Source of the DNA: Magallana angulata
Lineage: Eukaryota > Mollusca > Bivalvia > Ostreida > Ostreidae
Direction: 5' to 3'
Assembly: GCF_025612915.1 (NCBI RefSeq)
Contig: NC_069118.1
Span: 33,239,784-33,303,783, forward strand
Length of the DNA stretch: 64,000 nt
The position numbers and the translations under genes are program-made. The number at the start of each line of letters is the position of its first letter. The stretch's first letter is position 1. Positions 13,557 to 25,302 of this stretch are shown here, piece after piece. The notes below the pieces were generated by a model that was not told the DNA's origin, searched no databases, and saw only the letters and a list, made by a program, of their open reading frames with translations.

Positions 13557-13765
13557 TTTTTATTTATTTATTTATTAATATTTTTTTGTTTATTTACTTA
13601 TTTATTCATAACTTGGGGCCAGCAATCCTAGTGAGTGTCCCTTCTTACATGTAAAATTAATCATTTATTTATTTATTTATTTATTAACATTTTTTGTTTA
13701 TTTACTTATTTATTCATTACTTGGGGCCAGCAACCCTAGTTAGTACCTCTTCTTACATGTAAATG
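13557..13765. repeat. Direct tandem duplication, about 107-bp unit
   Basis: Two adjacent copies each contain a TTTA-rich run, then TTATTTATTCAT, ACTTGGGGCCAGCAA, CCTAGT and TTCTTACATGTAAA. The copies differ at scattered positions. Function unknown. Confidence 0.8.
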
Positions 13766-15357
13766 CAAAATTTTCGGGGTTGAGGCTAATAACAGAAACT
13801 CTATGATCTACCAATTTATAATAACAATTCAATAGTATATTCTCATAAAGCAACCCTCGCAGGTAAAACAACTTGTCCCACGATTACTTATTAATTATTC
13901 AGTATGTATCGGCTATATATTCACTTGGTGGCTCGGGAGTCGTAAGTTACCAATATAGTATGCCCTGACAACGACACCCCGGATATGTAAACAAAAACAT
14001 ACACTGTACTGGTCAGACACATGGTTGATGATTGGGGGCATGCATGTAGTATATAGTCATATTGATGCAAAAGATAAGGGGATTGAATTATTCATGAGGA
14101 GAATTTCAACAACTCAATAATATGGTACAATAAATCGCAGTTGATAACACGCGTTCGAGTCGTTTCGCGAGAAAACGAATGTGTACATAATGTACTATCG
14201 TGCATTGACTGTTGTTATCACAGTAAGGAAACGAGAAAAAATCTCTTGAACCTATGAGATGACCGTCTTTCGTTTGACCAGGGATGAAGATAAAAAATGC
14301 AGTGCTTAAATAACAAATTAGTTGGGGTTTTTTTCAGGAATTAAAAAATGCCCATGTTCTAGACTAAGTATACATTTAAAATTTCTAGCCCCAACTGTTT
14401 AGAATCATGGTTGGCGTCCGACTGAAGATCTCTCTCTCTCGATCGATCGATCGATGGGGGGGGGGGGGGGGGGGGTTAGTACATGTACACTTATCTTGGT
14501 CGTAGATTGTGACTATATCACATCGAATATATCTGATAAATCAAATCTACATGTAGTACTTTAAATTACTAAAAAAAAATTCACGTCTATATATAACGCC
14601 CACTCAAAATAAAAATTCATCAGTTGTTTATTATCTTTCAAAGAGTCATAATTATACAGCATCAAACTGGACGATTAATTATGATATAACTCCAAAAACA
14701 AAAGTTGTTTCTATTTAGAAGACGAAACCAAATTGGACAATCGCCACATCTCGGGCTTTTCCAAAAAGCGGAAATACAACTCAGCCGGAAAAGCCCAAAA
14801 AGCTGCGATTGCAAATTGGATTGTTGAATTTTACGTCAACACTTCTTTACACATGCGCACTGAATGATTAATTCATTGACTGGTTTTTCGTATCATTCGA
14901 TATTAATAAAGTTATTCATAAATAATGAATTCACTAGTGTTGTTCAATAAACCATTAACGATCTGTCTCCGCCCTCACCAACATTTTCAAATCACTCAAC
15001 TCAGTCCTAAATATAAGTTCAAAACTTGAGATATTGAGGCTAAACATTGACCTCAGGAAAGTATGTGACAGCGGGGCCAGAGTCCGTTGGAAATATCGCG
15101 CCAACTGCTACATTACTTCCGTTTTCACGACCTCGTCCGAAATAAAGAGAGTTTGTCAAAGTAAAACATGCTATCTTTTCACTACTACAATACAACAAAG
15201 TTTGATGAGACAATCTTCAAATTCGTATGACTGTCGGATATGCGCTCAACCTACCAATTACGAATTAAGTTTATCGCTTAGCCGCCATGTATGCATGCAG
15301 CTGTTAAAACGTCCATATGCATGTCAATATGTTCTCCAAACAGGAAATCAGACCTAT

Positions 15358-15367
15358 TACAGTGGAG

Positions 15368-15404
<37 letters not shown>

Positions 15405-15457
15405 CTTTCCGGTCGATTTTTATTGGGAACGGAATTTTTACACAATAATTTGTCTCG

Positions 15458-15493
<36 letters not shown>

Positions 15494-15570
15494 AAATTTT
15501 ACCACATAATACAGTTTTCATTTAAATTTTACCTCATTTAACCGGACGGTCACATTTTAGTGTTCGGGGG
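15358..15570 (+). mobile_element. Pogo/Tigger-like transposon end fragment
   Basis: TA is followed by CAGTGGAGCCTCAGATATCC and repeated ATCCGGACG motifs. This resembles the CAGTGgAaCCTC-type terminal repeats of pogo/Tigger (Tc1-mariner superfamily, TA target). A matching right terminus was not found within the next few hundred bases, so this is a fragment or solo end. No transposase frame survives. Confidence 0.45.
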
Positions 15571-16110
15571 CACAAAAGTTTTTTATGCGCAAGTGCAATT
15601 TGGTGTAAAAACATCTGACACTGGTTGTTGGTTTTAAACAATGCCTTCGTCCGGTAATCGGGGTCACCTGTGTCACGCTATGTACTATGTAAAGATGAAA
15701 AGATGAGTAAATATTTAATTTGAATATATTCAATACATGCAATTCAGCTGATATAATCGATTGCCATTTTTTTTTAAAAAGCACCATCCAATCATATAGA
15801 TAGTGCATGACAAGGTACCTTTAATTTCCTAAGAAAACTTGATGTGGTTTCCTTGGTATTGCATTCAATGTGGTACGAACTTATGGGTAAACGTTTCATC
15901 TGTCAAATATTTACTCATCTTTTCATCTTTACTTTACTTTTCCTGTTCAAATCAAGGCGATGGCGACTTGGTCAGTTGTAAACAAACACAATAGGACCCA
16001 CTGCTTGTAAGTTTACTACATGTATTATTATAATATTAACCAGATTTCTTCAGAGGCTTTGAAAATCTATAGAATTTAAAGAGATTTTATAGATTTTGAA
16101 TTTATAACGA

Positions 16111-16170
16111 AAAATTGATGGTTTTGATTTGATCCAAAGAGACCCAAATTGAATTAACAGTCATCTAGGG
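16111..16170 (+). pseudogene. Degenerate first exon of array gene 3
   Basis: In the frame set by the paralogues it reads KIDGFDLIQRDPN, then TGA (16150-16152), then INSHLG and a donor GTACGT at 16171. It aligns with exon 1 of array genes 1 and 2 (RDPN..NSHLG), but it has no in-frame ATG (an upstream TAA lies at 16105) and contains an in-frame stop. Either the gene is dead, uses another first exon, or the base at the stop is wrong. Confidence 0.7.
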
Positions 16171-16810
16171 GTACGTCTAACATATTTATATCAAATCAAG
16201 CAGTTTATTGTTAAAAAAAATTAAACCATCAACATGAAATTATTGCTTTATTTACCAATTCTTGGCCTTTTAAAACATTCGCCAGCGGGTACAATATTTT
16301 GTGCATGTGACACCATTGGAAAAAAAAGAACATGATAAACGTACATGTAACAGATTCTTTTAACGTATATTTAACATTAAGATATTTCAAAAATATTTTA
16401 AACTAATATGGAAAAAATACCCAGACATTGTTTTAATAACCAAGGCAAGATGGGTATTGCAATTGTAGGCATTATTACCGTGTTCATTAAAAATTATTGA
16501 TACCATCGGTAAAAGAAGTCCTATGTACGCAAGCGTGGGTCGGAATTCGATTATTCATTAACTTTTGGTGAAATGTTTATTTATGTTATGCATGTATGTA
16601 TGTATGTATATTATAAAAGATTTGTCTTTCATATGCCATCTTGAGAGAGAGAGAGGGGGGGGGGCTGAAGACTAAGAGGGGGTTGATTACAGCGGAAAAA
16701 TCTCAAGAAATCATCATACAGTCTTCAAGATTTTCTAAATATGGTATCGGTTCCAGGTGAATATCTTTGGATCTAATTCATGATTATTAAATTGTTTTTT
16801 TTCTGTTCAG

Positions 16811-17137
16811 ACTTTGTTTTTTGACGAAGTGATTGCTGAACCAGATGGCACCCATAGTCTAGACTGCGTTTGGAAACTGTCCAATACCTGCTTTGAATGC
16901 TGGAAAAACCTCTGCTACAAATTCCTGACCCTTTGTTGCGGCTGCTGTGTTGCTGGAGAGTGGGGTTGCGAGTTTGCCTACATCGCCTTCTGCCATGTAT
17001 GGTTTGTGACCCCGTTCCTGAAGATACTTGAGATTAATTGTGTCGTGTGTAGAAGATTTTATTCTCTTCTTGTTGGTTGTTGTATGACGCCATGCTTCGA
17101 AGCATGCGGGGGAGTATTCCACCATTGCAAACGTTAA
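16811..17137 (+). CDS. Caveolin-family exon 2, array gene 3
   Basis: An intact 327-bp second exon (108 codons plus TAA) follows a good acceptor (TTCTGTTCAG). It encodes FDEVIAEPDGTHS at its start, a scaffolding-like DCVWKLSNTCFECWKNLCYK, a hydrophobic hairpin, and a C-terminus ending HHCKR. It has about 17 cysteines, the most in the array. AATAAA is at 17242-17247. The closest relatives are array genes 1 and 2. The matching first exon at 16111-16170 is broken, so the complete protein has no obvious start. The intact reading frame, acceptor and poly(A) signal argue either for recent inactivation or for an unrecognised alternative first exon. An ATG-initiated segment at about 15960 ends at a GT donor in the wrong phase. 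Confidence 0.8.
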   Translation, partial: TLFFDEVIAEPDGTHSLDCVWKLSNTCFECWKNLCYKFLTLCCGCCVAGEWGCEFAYIAFCHVWFVTPFLKILEINCVVCRRFYSLLVGCCMTPCFEACGGVFHHCKR

Positions 17138-19395
17138 TAGATGTACAGGACTGATGCACTATCGATATTGAGGGTACTTGTAATCCTGTCTTAAATTGCG
17201 TTATTGTATTCATATAATTTATTTTTATATATTTTTTACTCAATAAAGAAAATTAGAGAAAAAGCTCACCTAATGATTTTTTTTTTTAAGCTTTAACGAT
17301 ATTAGGTACATATTCGAATAAAAATTTACAAAAAACTATGGAAAAAAAATTTGGCTCAATATAACAGTTTTAGTCACAAAAAGAATTGTACATTTACTGA
17401 CAAACATGTACAGATTAATTACAATTTCTTACAATAACAGCGTCTGTATTTTACACCTCAGTCGCGCTCTTCTGAAAAAAAACCCCAACCATTCCATGCA
17501 CCTTCCGGTTAAGCTGCAGCCAAGTCATAAGCTCTAGCTATTATTCGAAACTCGAATTTCGAAAATCCTAGTTAAACATGTCGAATTTCAGATCGAATTT
17601 TTCGAAGTAGTGCTAGGGATCTGTAGGCAGCCACTCCAACTTCGCTATCCAAAGGCCCGATTTGTCATTCTAGTACGAAAAGGCCAGGGCCACATAAAAG
17701 AATATTTTTTCTCGTAATTTCGAGGAAAGATCTTATTATCATGAGTTAATTATCTCAAGTAACAGTGTAAAAATGAATCAATAATCTGCATACATTTATA
17801 AATGATTGAACAACTCTGGATTTTTGAACTCCATGTTAATCATTCTCCGTCATTTATGTGCGTATTTATTTTTTTAAACAACTTAGTTTAAGGTCTACGA
17901 TTTACCCTCTCGCTCTATCAAAACCCATATATATATTTTAAGTAAAAATTCTATTGTTTATTTCATATTTCATGTATCGAATTTCATGAGGATTTTCATG
18001 ATGCAATTGTATATGCTTTAAAAAAAATGGATTGTTTCTTTTATACAATGGCATGTTTATCCAAAATCTGAAAGTGACCGATATATTTAAGTTAAATATC
18101 GTGTAAAAACATATTTGAAATCTTCTAAAATATCTTATTTAAAACTCTTTGAATAATATTTAACTTTTCGAAGTATTATATTTACAGGCTAAAATAAAAC
18201 AGCGACAGTGCATGGTAAAACTTTAAGACGTTCACTAATTGTATTTAAATGTATTTTGAAAATAGATTTATGTATATCAACCTTGCTACTAATGTAATAT
18301 TTCCAATTAAAGGGAGTATTTATTGATACTAATTCTTAATGTGCTCTCATAGAACAGAAAGAAAAAAAAGAAATTGGAATCGAAGTTATTACTTATATTG
18401 CTATTACCCCAAACCCCCTGCCTCCCATCCGAGAAAAAAACCCTCACAAAGTTGTCAGGCTCAATCTGACAGGAAGGCCTAAAGTGTGTGTCCATTTCTT
18501 TCCTCTTTTTTTTTTTTATCTCGTCTTAGCACGAACCATCCTTCTTTTGAACCAAATGTGAAAATAAGATCGAGGGGACAAGAATTAAATCTATGTAAGT
18601 GTGTTTACACACCTACTCATCTATATGGCATTGTGTTCTCTGACCGTTAAACGTATTACACACATGACAGCCCGACCGTTCTATTAAAATGCCGAGTTTG
18701 ACCATTAGCCCTTACATCAATATTGATCGTTTCTTTGGATATGTCTTGAGTATTTTGTAGATACTTCCAAATATTTACATTCGATTCACCAATGCATGGA
18801 TTCCAGCAAGCGTTAAAATGCGTAGTGATGAATGAATTTCCCTGGAGAATTCTACAACAGTAATAACTATATAGACTGTATATCCTTTACCCCCCCCCCC
18901 CCCCCCTCCCCCCCCCCCCCCAAAAAAAAATCATATTATCGAATTCTGAACCTATCTTTCTGAACTCAATGTTATTTCCACTGAATGGCTTATTCTACAT
19001 CTGGACATATATTTCAGTGTTTATATACATGTTTCCGTCAAAATCATGTATATTTCAGTGTCAAGAGATTTCTAGCATTTATTGCTAATGACAGGTTGTG
19101 TGTTTCCCTGAAAAATTTCCAGTTTGTCAGATTTCTTGCCATGCAGTTGGCTCTCTCAACCATTTTTTTTCCCTCGTTGATATATTATTTTTTGTTTCAG
19201 GATTTTTAAGGTTAATTTCTATTGTACGAGTACAAGTATATTCATATGAGAAGAAATTGAATGCTATATTATGTATATTGAAAGATGAATTTCACTTTTT
19301 TGATTAGACAAATTAAGAATGTATAAATCGATCTTCAGCAATAATGTCACTATAGTATATACATGTCTTTTTTTTTAAGCAGAAACAAAATCTCA

Positions 19396-19515
19396 TTAAG
19401 GAATAAGGAATCGTTATTTGAGTAAATCAAATAATGTCCGAAGGATTTTATGATAGATTTGATCAACCCCGACCGTATTTAATCATCTCATACATAAAAT
19501 GATTTCTTATTACTT
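19396..19515. repeat. Diverged copy of the palindromic element
   Basis: Contains TAAGGAATAAGGAATCGTTA at the left and an inverted, diverged ATGATTTCTTATTACTTA at the right, with GATAGATTTGATCAACCCCG between. This is the same arrangement as the palindromes at 11.8 and 21.9 kb but heavily mutated. Another fragment (GGTCGGGGCGTTGTTAAATC) lies near 46098. Confidence 0.5.
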
Positions 19516-20998
19516 ATAGATATATAATTTTCAGTCATTGTACGCTTTAATACCATAAAGTCATTGATGAAGTGTATTGGAAGATACATTACAAAACTGA
19601 TTTGTAGTTTTATCTCAGACAAAGACACTGGAAATGTAAATGTTCATAAATATGGCCTGTTTTGGGGGGTTTTTTTTGTTGCATTGTATATTTGCTGGGT
19701 TGGTGTAAATACAAAACTTACCATAAATTTTGTATTTACAAGTACACCAATCCAATTCACAACATGATATTTGAAATGAATTCATGCACACGTTAGGAGA
19801 ATAACGAATTTATTATTAGTTCTCGTTTAGATATCGGAATTCTCTTTGAAGTTGCACACAAGCTGAAAATACCTCCTCAATAAAAAAAAAACGAAAGTCG
19901 GCTGAAAGTCAAGGTATACATGCTTGTTTAAAGCAAACATAATATGCTGTGAAAAGAATTATTGATAAAATAGTCAATGTACAAAATATTTTTTAAACCC
20001 TAGTTATAATTCTGCATGCGCATGAACCCCAATATTGACATTTGGGTTTATCACTGAGAGTTTTTCCGAGAAGGAAAGCAAGCATGAGATAATTAAAGGT
20101 CTTGGCCAGTTGTGCGGACCGCTACTAAATAAGTAATGTATATATAAAATTACCTATATCCTCTCGTCCATTGAAGCGATCGCTGGCCAGAGTCTTCGTT
20201 GAGTTTATTGTTACCAATAGCAACAAACACTGTCTGTTTTTGTTTGTTTTATTTTTTATTCATTTATTTTTTTTTTTGGGGGGGGGGGGTAGTTTTTAGG
20301 GGAGGGGGGTAGATTTATTGTTATTTTTGTTTTTTGTCGTATGCATCTTCGAGATATATATTGACTCAATTGAAATTATGTTTAGATCAATACGCATCGC
20401 CGATTTTTTTTCTTCAGAATCTTGTTAAGTAGATACAATTTTTTTTTTACTTAATCCGGTTTATAGAACACTGTTATTTCTAAAATATTAAATACTAAAA
20501 AATACATTTCACAAAAATGTCTCAAGATTTAAAATCGGAAAAGATGAATGTCTTCGTTGTTTTGATTTGATGTACGAAAATTCCTCTTTGATGTTACAAT
20601 CAAAATATCGATGTTTGACAGTAAATCTCGAGTCCGTGTGCGTGTCTCTCTAACAAAACTTGACCTGCTTTTTCAATTATGACCATGTAATATAAGATAA
20701 GATTTTTTCTATTTTAGAAAATCTTGAGAGAACAAAATTTAATATTTTTAAAGGAAGAAGAAAACTTTGATAAATTTAAAATAAATCTGTAGAAGAGGGA
20801 CAAACTGATATGATTTACTTATGTAATATGAAAATACAAGATAATTATGATATTGTAAAATATATACCGTTCAGGCAACAAAAAATATGTCGAATGGCCC
20901 ATATTAGAATTAAATTTACATACATCAGAAACAAGAGGGATAACTATTGAGTATTGTCGGCAACAACAAAAAGACGAGTTATCTTTCTTCTATTACAT

Positions 20999-21110
20999 TG
21001 TCATGTTGTAAATTTTAAATTTTCTGGGTTTAAATACAAAATTTACAACATAACAAGAAATTTTGTATAATCTACACCCACCCAGTAAATTCAAAATTTA
21101 CAACATGACA
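20999..21110. repeat. Short foldback element
   Basis: TGTCATGTTGTAAATTTT at the left and AAAATTTACAACATGACA at the right are perfect inverted copies. The inner arms (TCTGGG / CCCAGT) also pair. About 112 bp, no coding capacity. Confidence 0.7.
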
Positions 21111-21650
21111 TTAGAAACAGGATACTGAGTATAGGACAACAAGCTATAAAAAGGACGTAGGGAAATATAAATGTATAGACTCTAGAAGAATATTAATATT
21201 TACGAGAATTCAAGAAATAAACAACGATTTTAAAGGGACATTGCCAGGATGTTGACCCTCAAATTGTTAAACAATTTGGTTATATATTAAAAGATACCAG
21301 TAGTTTTAAATTCTCCGATTTTTAAAACTATTTTAAATGTAACATTATGTCTTACAAAGGTGTTTCCTATGGTCACTCAAATTTTTAATATCAGCTGTAG
21401 ATTATCAAGCGAGATACAAGGCAAATAAAACCCTTTTTTTCGTGATTTTGATCCAATATTGATATAAATTGCTTAATAACATTGTAAAGAAAGTACATCT
21501 CCAAAACAAAATGAGATGCAAAAAAAAAGAAGCTTAAAACTGTTTAATTTTATAAAATCAGGATTAATTTACACACAAAAAAAACTTTTAAAAGAAACTT
21601 TTCTCGGTAGATCTGTTTAAATGCAAACAAAAACTTGCGCAATATATATT

Positions 21651-21980
21651 TATATTTACATTTTCCAGTGTCTTTGCCTGTGATAACACTGCGTATCGAT
21701 ATTTGTACTACATGTATATAACCCATAATACAAATGACGCCAAATTGAGGCGCCAGCAGGGTTTGTTTATTTATATTTAAATATTTTATCGTACGATGGC
21801 TAAAAATTATATAATAATGAGTAATAAGGAATCATTCTTTGAATATTATGGGGTGATAATTTCGGTCGGGGCGTGATCAAATCTATCATAAAGCCCTTCG
21901 GGCTTTATTGGATTTGATCACGCCCCGACCGAAATTATCACCTCATAATACTCAAAGAATGATTCCTTATTCTTTTTGTG
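21651..21980. mobile_element. Palindrome-bearing repeat, copy B
   Basis: Same family as 11590-11915. The 149-bp palindrome at 21823-21971 is nearly perfect, with arms carrying AATAAGGAATCATTCTTT, GGTGATAATTTCGGTCGGGG and a centre at AAAGCCCTTCGGGCTTT. Better arm matching than copy A suggests a younger or conversion-maintained copy. Confidence 0.75.
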
Positions 21981-22703
21981 ATTTCTTTATCTCGCTTGTA
22001 ATGATTTCGACATTTAATGTGAAACAGAACAATAGACATTGTAAACAATCGAAATTTTTTTTAAAAAACCTGAAAAAAAAATCAAAATAAGTTGCGACAA
22101 TGCTTAATTCTTTTACTGGCGTGTCTTTTTATACATACATGTCGTATGTACCCCATTGATACAGCAATGGCCTTTATTCATCTAAAATTGATCGACAACG
22201 GTTTTGCCGCGTAGTGTATTTCATATTGTACATTTCTTGCAATTAATTTTTACTGTTAACAAAAACCCCGTTAAACCAGTTTAACAATAAACGCATGAAG
22301 GTTATAGCTTACACGCCTCACAGAGGAGCGGATTCACAATCCAAGTGTTTTAATTAGATTGCTTAAGTTATCTATGGCCAACTGTGACACAGTTCAAGAT
22401 GACGTACACGATCTATTTAGCAATTATCATTTGTTATCTTAAACTCGCCACAGAGTGGCCTATGGAATTTTGTACTGCCCTGTGTTCACGTACATGTATA
22501 TGAAAATCATTGTTTGTGGCAAGAAAGGAAACTCTCGCTAATACATGTATTTTATCAAAAGCATAATTCCTTTATTAATCATGCATGTAAATTTGCCATT
22601 TCTGAAAAAAATGGCAGGCATGACAAGCTGATTCTACATATAGTTCATATTTTGTTCATTTTTTTTTTAAGCAAAACAAAGCAAAATTTTATTAGCGTTT
22701 ATT

Positions 22704-22818
22704 GAAACAATAAAATGCTTTTTTTGGATGATTCATGCGGGATATGAAGGTGGCGACATTGCAAAAAAAAAAAAAAAAACATAACCCGCGTTAGCAACGA
22801 TCGCATTTTATTGTTTAT
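22704..22818. repeat. MITE-like repeat, copy 1
   Basis: AAACAATAAAATGC at the left and GCATTTTATTGTTTA at the right are inverted ends enclosing GATTCATGCGGGATATGAAGG and a poly(A) run, here noted by its first 20 bases only in function. A related sequence in the other orientation lies at 44625-44720, showing a dispersed family. Confidence 0.55.
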
Positions 22819-23525
22819 ATTTACATCTTTCTTTTAACTAATTAATAAATTGATGACAAGGATGAATGACATGAGAAAGAGGAAAAAATTAAAGGGGAGC
22901 TCAGGAGGAGGTATAGTTTAATATCATTGAAAAAATTAACAGTAAGGTAGGATCTGAAGCTTTAAAATTCCAATATCAATAGATTCGATTATTCATATCC
23001 ATAATATACAATGTAACCATAGTGACCGTACAAATACATATGTATTTTCAAATTGTACAAATTTAACCCCACCCACCCCACCCCCACCCCCCAAAAAAAA
23101 TCTTCAAATTTCTTATCAAGATATAAAAAAAATTCTAAAAGCCCTTTGTGTTTTGGATTTACAGATTAAAAGATATAATCCGTTGTGCTGGTAGAGACAA
23201 TAGGATTGTTGAAGAAAACAAATATATAATATAGAAGTAATTCTTTATTTCGAAAGACGTACCTTACCGAATGAATTTGTCTCACAAAGTACATCCTTGA
23301 TGTTTCATGTCTTGTACATTCAATATGGAGTTTAGGTATCCTTTTCAAAGTGGCTTCAATGTACAATTCAATTGACAAATCATATCAAATGAAAATTTAA
23401 ACATCTATCATTGTTTTTTTTTTATATGGACGACATACCAAAAACACAAAAGGAGAAATGGATACTCCCCTCAAAAGAAGACACATAACTGCAATTTCGT
23501 CATAGAATATCTGACCACATACAAA

Positions 23526-23535
23526 TATATAAAAA
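23526..23535 (+). promoter_or_regulatory. TATA-box candidate for the 23.6 kb first exon
   Basis: TATATAAAAA lies 74 bases before the ATG cluster at 23609, at a sensible distance for a core promoter with a short 5' UTR. It supports the view that this first exon has its own promoter. Confidence 0.4.
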
Positions 23536-23608
23536 AAGAAGCAGTTGGTTTTTTTTGGGGGGTGTCACTGTGAATTTATGTTAAAGTGATAAAGAGATTT
23601 GTCAAGTA

Positions 23609-23674
23609 ATGATGATGATGGAGAATTTGGACATGGTAAATCGAGACCCAAACAACATTAATGACCATCTTAAG
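23609..23674 (+). CDS. Unpaired or alternative caveolin first exon
   Basis: Four consecutive ATG codons open a 22-codon exon, MMMMENLDMVNRDPNNINDH plus LK, followed by the donor GTATGT. The RDPNNIN motif and phase-0 boundary match the other caveolin first exons. No caveolin second exon occurs before the next first exon at 25303, so it either splices to exon 2 at 26734 (intron about 3.06 kb) as an alternative start of the same gene, or is the remnant of a gene that lost its second exon. It is most similar to the exon at 25303 (both contain LDM.NRDPN.IN.HLK). A TATA-like element lies upstream. Confidence 0.75.
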
Positions 23675-23728
23675 GTATGTCATGTGCTCACAATAATTTT
23701 TTTTTGGCATTAAATTGGTGTGTGTGTG

Positions 23729-24122
23729 TGTGGGGGGGGGGGGGGGTTAAGATTTGTATCTTAGAAAATGATTTAATACTTCAATATTGAAAGATATTTC
23801 AAAGTTTAGTCGCAGCAGTTTCATTAGATATCATTTTTTTGTTCAGTGATTAGCTATCATTTATTTAGCTTTCTCTATTTCACTAAAAACATTCTGAGTT
23901 CTGAGATAAAAATGCATGATGAAGTGTGGGGGGGGGGGGGGGGGGGAGGAGGGGAAGCAAAAATTTGCATCTTAGAAAATGATTTAATACTTAAGATATT
24001 TCAAAGTTAAGTCACAGCAGTTTCATTAGATATCATTTTTGTTGTTCAGTGCTTAGCTATCATTTATTTAGCTTTCTCTATTTCACTACAAAACATTCTT
24101 TGAAAAAAATGCATGATGAACA
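23729..24122. repeat. Direct tandem duplication, about 195-bp unit
   Basis: Each unit starts with a G run, then ATCTTAGAAAATGATTTAAT, AAGATATTTCAAAGTT, GTTTCATTAGATATCATTTT, TTAGCTATCATTTATTTAGC and ends near ATGCATGATGAA. The two copies sit immediately downstream of the unpaired first exon. Confidence 0.8.
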
Positions 24123-24235
24123 TCATAAGCATTTACATGTATATATGCACCTCTTCAAAGCACAGCTGATATTTTTCCTTCCTATCAGTACATATCAATT
24201 TTGACATCTAAGTAAATAATTTCCTAATTATTCAT

Positions 24236-24420
24236 TTCAGTTTAGTTCAGTTCAGTTTATTATTATTTTCACTCAACACCATATAATGGTACAAGAGATA
24301 CATAAGAAGACCAAACATATTTATATATACATACCAATATAATTGTAAAGGTCAAGAACGTATGTGGGGTGAACTACCAGTACGATTAATTTTTGAAATA
24401 AAGAAACCCAATTTTCTTAA
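24236..24420 (-). mobile_element. Possible LINE 3' end on the minus strand
   Basis: On the minus strand the segment ends ...AATAATAATAAACTGAACTG followed by further CTGAA/CTAAA units. That short-tandem tail is typical of some non-LTR retroposon 3' ends. No reverse-transcriptase frame is visible. Weak call. Confidence 0.25.
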
Positions 24421-25302
24421 TGTAATATAATCAACTGAAGACATGATTCAAATGGAATTGTAAGTCTACGAATCAAATGACTCTGTAAAATGTAAAATAT
24501 GTTGATCGTATATTTCGTATTGTACTTTTTTTGAAATTTACTTTACTCTTTTGAGGATTAAATATTTTCTTATTAATTGCAACGTCATGTTTAATGGCGT
24601 TGATGATTAGATCTGGAACGAGAATACTAAGTACAATGCCAAGATATCATTATCACAGTGTTTTGTGAATCGGAATTTTTTTTTCAATTCTGAGACAGTT
24701 ATTTCTAAGGTGAATACACGTAAATTCTTTTTTTTTTTAAATAATAATTTAATAATAAACAAGGGAAAAAAAAGTTTTATTCATAATAAATCACAATTTT
24801 AAAAATTTGAAAAATACTAATAATGTTTGTGATTCTAACGCCTAACCAAAATGACAGGATACATACCGTTGTCACCGTGCATTCTTTCTTTTTTTTTTTT
24901 TTAAAAGATTGCACGATATAATGTATCAATGAATTGTCTTTGTTTAAACATTTCCCACTATGGCAGCTTCACAATGCAGACACTCCAAGCGGCATTGTTT
25001 TGCATGAAAGATGTTCTTGCACGATAGCCAATTAAATTGTGTTTAAATCTCCTGTTCATTAAAACTGATTGATTCTTTCGAAGTCTTGCTTTTGACTTAT
25101 AAAAAGATTGAACACCAGAAACAAAAACCTACCTATATAATGGACAAATCTGATCTACATTGTGCATTTCGTAATACATGTACAGGTATTCTGTATATGT
25201 AATTTAACGTCATAAAATCATACACGCTTTTCTTAACTCCGTCACTTTTTGAAAACTTGTGTCCGGTGATAGATCAAGGGTATTTGAATTCTGAAAATAA
25301 AT

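Larger units (their letters stand above)
10975..16110. other. Intergenic region between array genes 2 and 3
   Basis: No supportable protein gene. It contains a palindromic repeat element (11590-11915), a direct duplication (13557-13765), a pogo-like transposon end (15358-15570), long G or C runs (about 11178-11192, 13155-13187, 14456-14475) and a small hairpin (about 14730-14822). Short ORFs across these are not credible. Confidence 0.6.
17248..23525. other. Intergenic region between array gene 3 and the 23.6 kb first exon
   Basis: About 6.3 kb without a supportable gene. It holds foldback repeats at 19396-19515, 19699-19751, 20999-21110, 21651-21980 and 22704-22818, a C-rich run at 18891-18920 and G runs near 20278. 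ORFs are all short and AT-driven. Confidence 0.6.

Noticed and set aside
15034-15525. 163-codon ORF
   Set aside because: Non-ATG start and its 3' half runs through a pogo-like transposon end; no transposase motif.
15959-16008. ATG-initiated stretch ending at GTAAGT, as a replacement first exon for array gene 3
   Set aside because: The donor leaves a phase-2 end, incompatible with the phase-0 acceptor at 16811, and the peptide lacks the RDPN motif.
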